From Phorcus lineatus (Eukaryota; Mollusca; Gastropoda; Trochida; Trochidae): a DNA stretch of 64,000 nucleotides. The DNA is taken from positions 38,067,194 to 38,131,193 of the forward strand of contig OV121086.1 of assembly GCA_921293015.1 (NCBI GenBank), given 5' to 3'. Numbering within the stretch: the first letter of the stretch is position 1; every line of letters starts with the position of its first letter. Positions 63,857 to 64,000 of the stretch are shown here, piece after piece. Position numbers and translations under genes: made by a program. The notes below the pieces were generated by a model. It was not told the DNA's origin and searched no databases. It saw only the letters and a program-made list of their open reading frames with translations.

Positions 63857-64000
63857 AAATCTACAGGACTCGGAGACTTAAGATTACTGTCAAGCAATGT
63901 AGCCGCTAATATCAGATCAATCTTTAACCCTCAAGACCACAGTCGAGAGAAATCAGAAATAGATCGACTGGACATTGGAGCCAAAGGCGAAGAACTATTT
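63857..64000 (+). CDS. Possible partial exon at the right edge, unknown protein
   Basis: The last 340 bases are GC-richer than the preceding DNA. From a TAG at 63854-63856 one plus frame stays open for 48 codons to the window end: GLGDLRLLSSNVAANIRSIF, then NPQDHSREKSEIDRLDIGAK, then GEELF. The composition is strongly protein-like and the antisense frames close within about 24 codons. The best acceptor upstream (TTTCTCCGATTCCTGCAG, ending 63795) would include the stop, so the acceptor would have to be GCTATAG at 63856 or CTACAG at 63866, both weak. I do not recognise the family. If real, the exon continues to the right. Confidence 0.25.

Noticed and set aside
1..64000. CRISPR arrays, prophage, bacterial operons, rRNA genes
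   Set aside because: No regularly spaced identical repeats with unique spacers, no long frames, no ribosome binding sites and no rRNA-like sequence were seen. The window is eukaryotic in character.

Overview
The window is AT-rich (about two-thirds A+T by eye), intron- or intergenic-like eukaryotic DNA, most likely from an invertebrate animal. No bacterial signs are present: no long open frames, operons, Shine-Dalgarno sites or CRISPR. The degenerate tandem duplications, short terminal-inverted-repeat elements, CRE-like palindromes and motifs such as AGGGAGTTACCTCCCT and GGGGATAACTC would suit a mollusc or another lophotrochozoan. That placement is an inference from general familiarity, not a demonstration.

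No complete protein-coding gene can be supported. At this base composition, stop codons should occur about every 14 codons. That predicts very roughly a hundred stop-free runs of 60 codons and about five or six of 100 codons over six frames. The window holds about sixty start-to-stop frames of 60 codons and only three above 100 (longest 113), which is what chance gives. A few short stretches still read like protein remnants or isolated exons and are listed with low confidence: 30892-31245 and 33685-33823 on the minus strand, and 63857-64000 running off the right edge.

The clearest large-scale structure is a diverged tandem array between about 10.4 and 22.95 kb. Two units of about 5.6 and 6.4 kb carry the same blocks (a, b, c/d, e) in the same order. 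A third unit is cut off after block a, and a relic of blocks c-e lies at 1.6-2.8 kb. Unit 1 carries two insertions: a 445-bp element with terminal inverted repeats (11237-11681), and a GC-richer, CRE-bearing inverted-repeat element near 13.2-13.4 kb.

From 23 to 30 kb the window is a patchwork of small structured repeats: nested AGGAGATATC hairpins, clustered TGACGTCA palindromes, a related partial copy at 29.6-30.0 kb, and a striking foldback at 26.93-27.11 kb whose left arm can pair with two different right arms. From 30 to 64 kb there is mostly unannotated sequence with local tandem repeats (34.3, 37.1, 53.7, 54.6 kb), a dispersed repeat pair (32.9 and 36.2 kb), a tRNA-like SINE remnant (55.4 kb) and several GC-richer pockets. 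Some pockets have clustered transcription-factor-like motifs and could be distal regulatory DNA. No set of genes working together can be described here.
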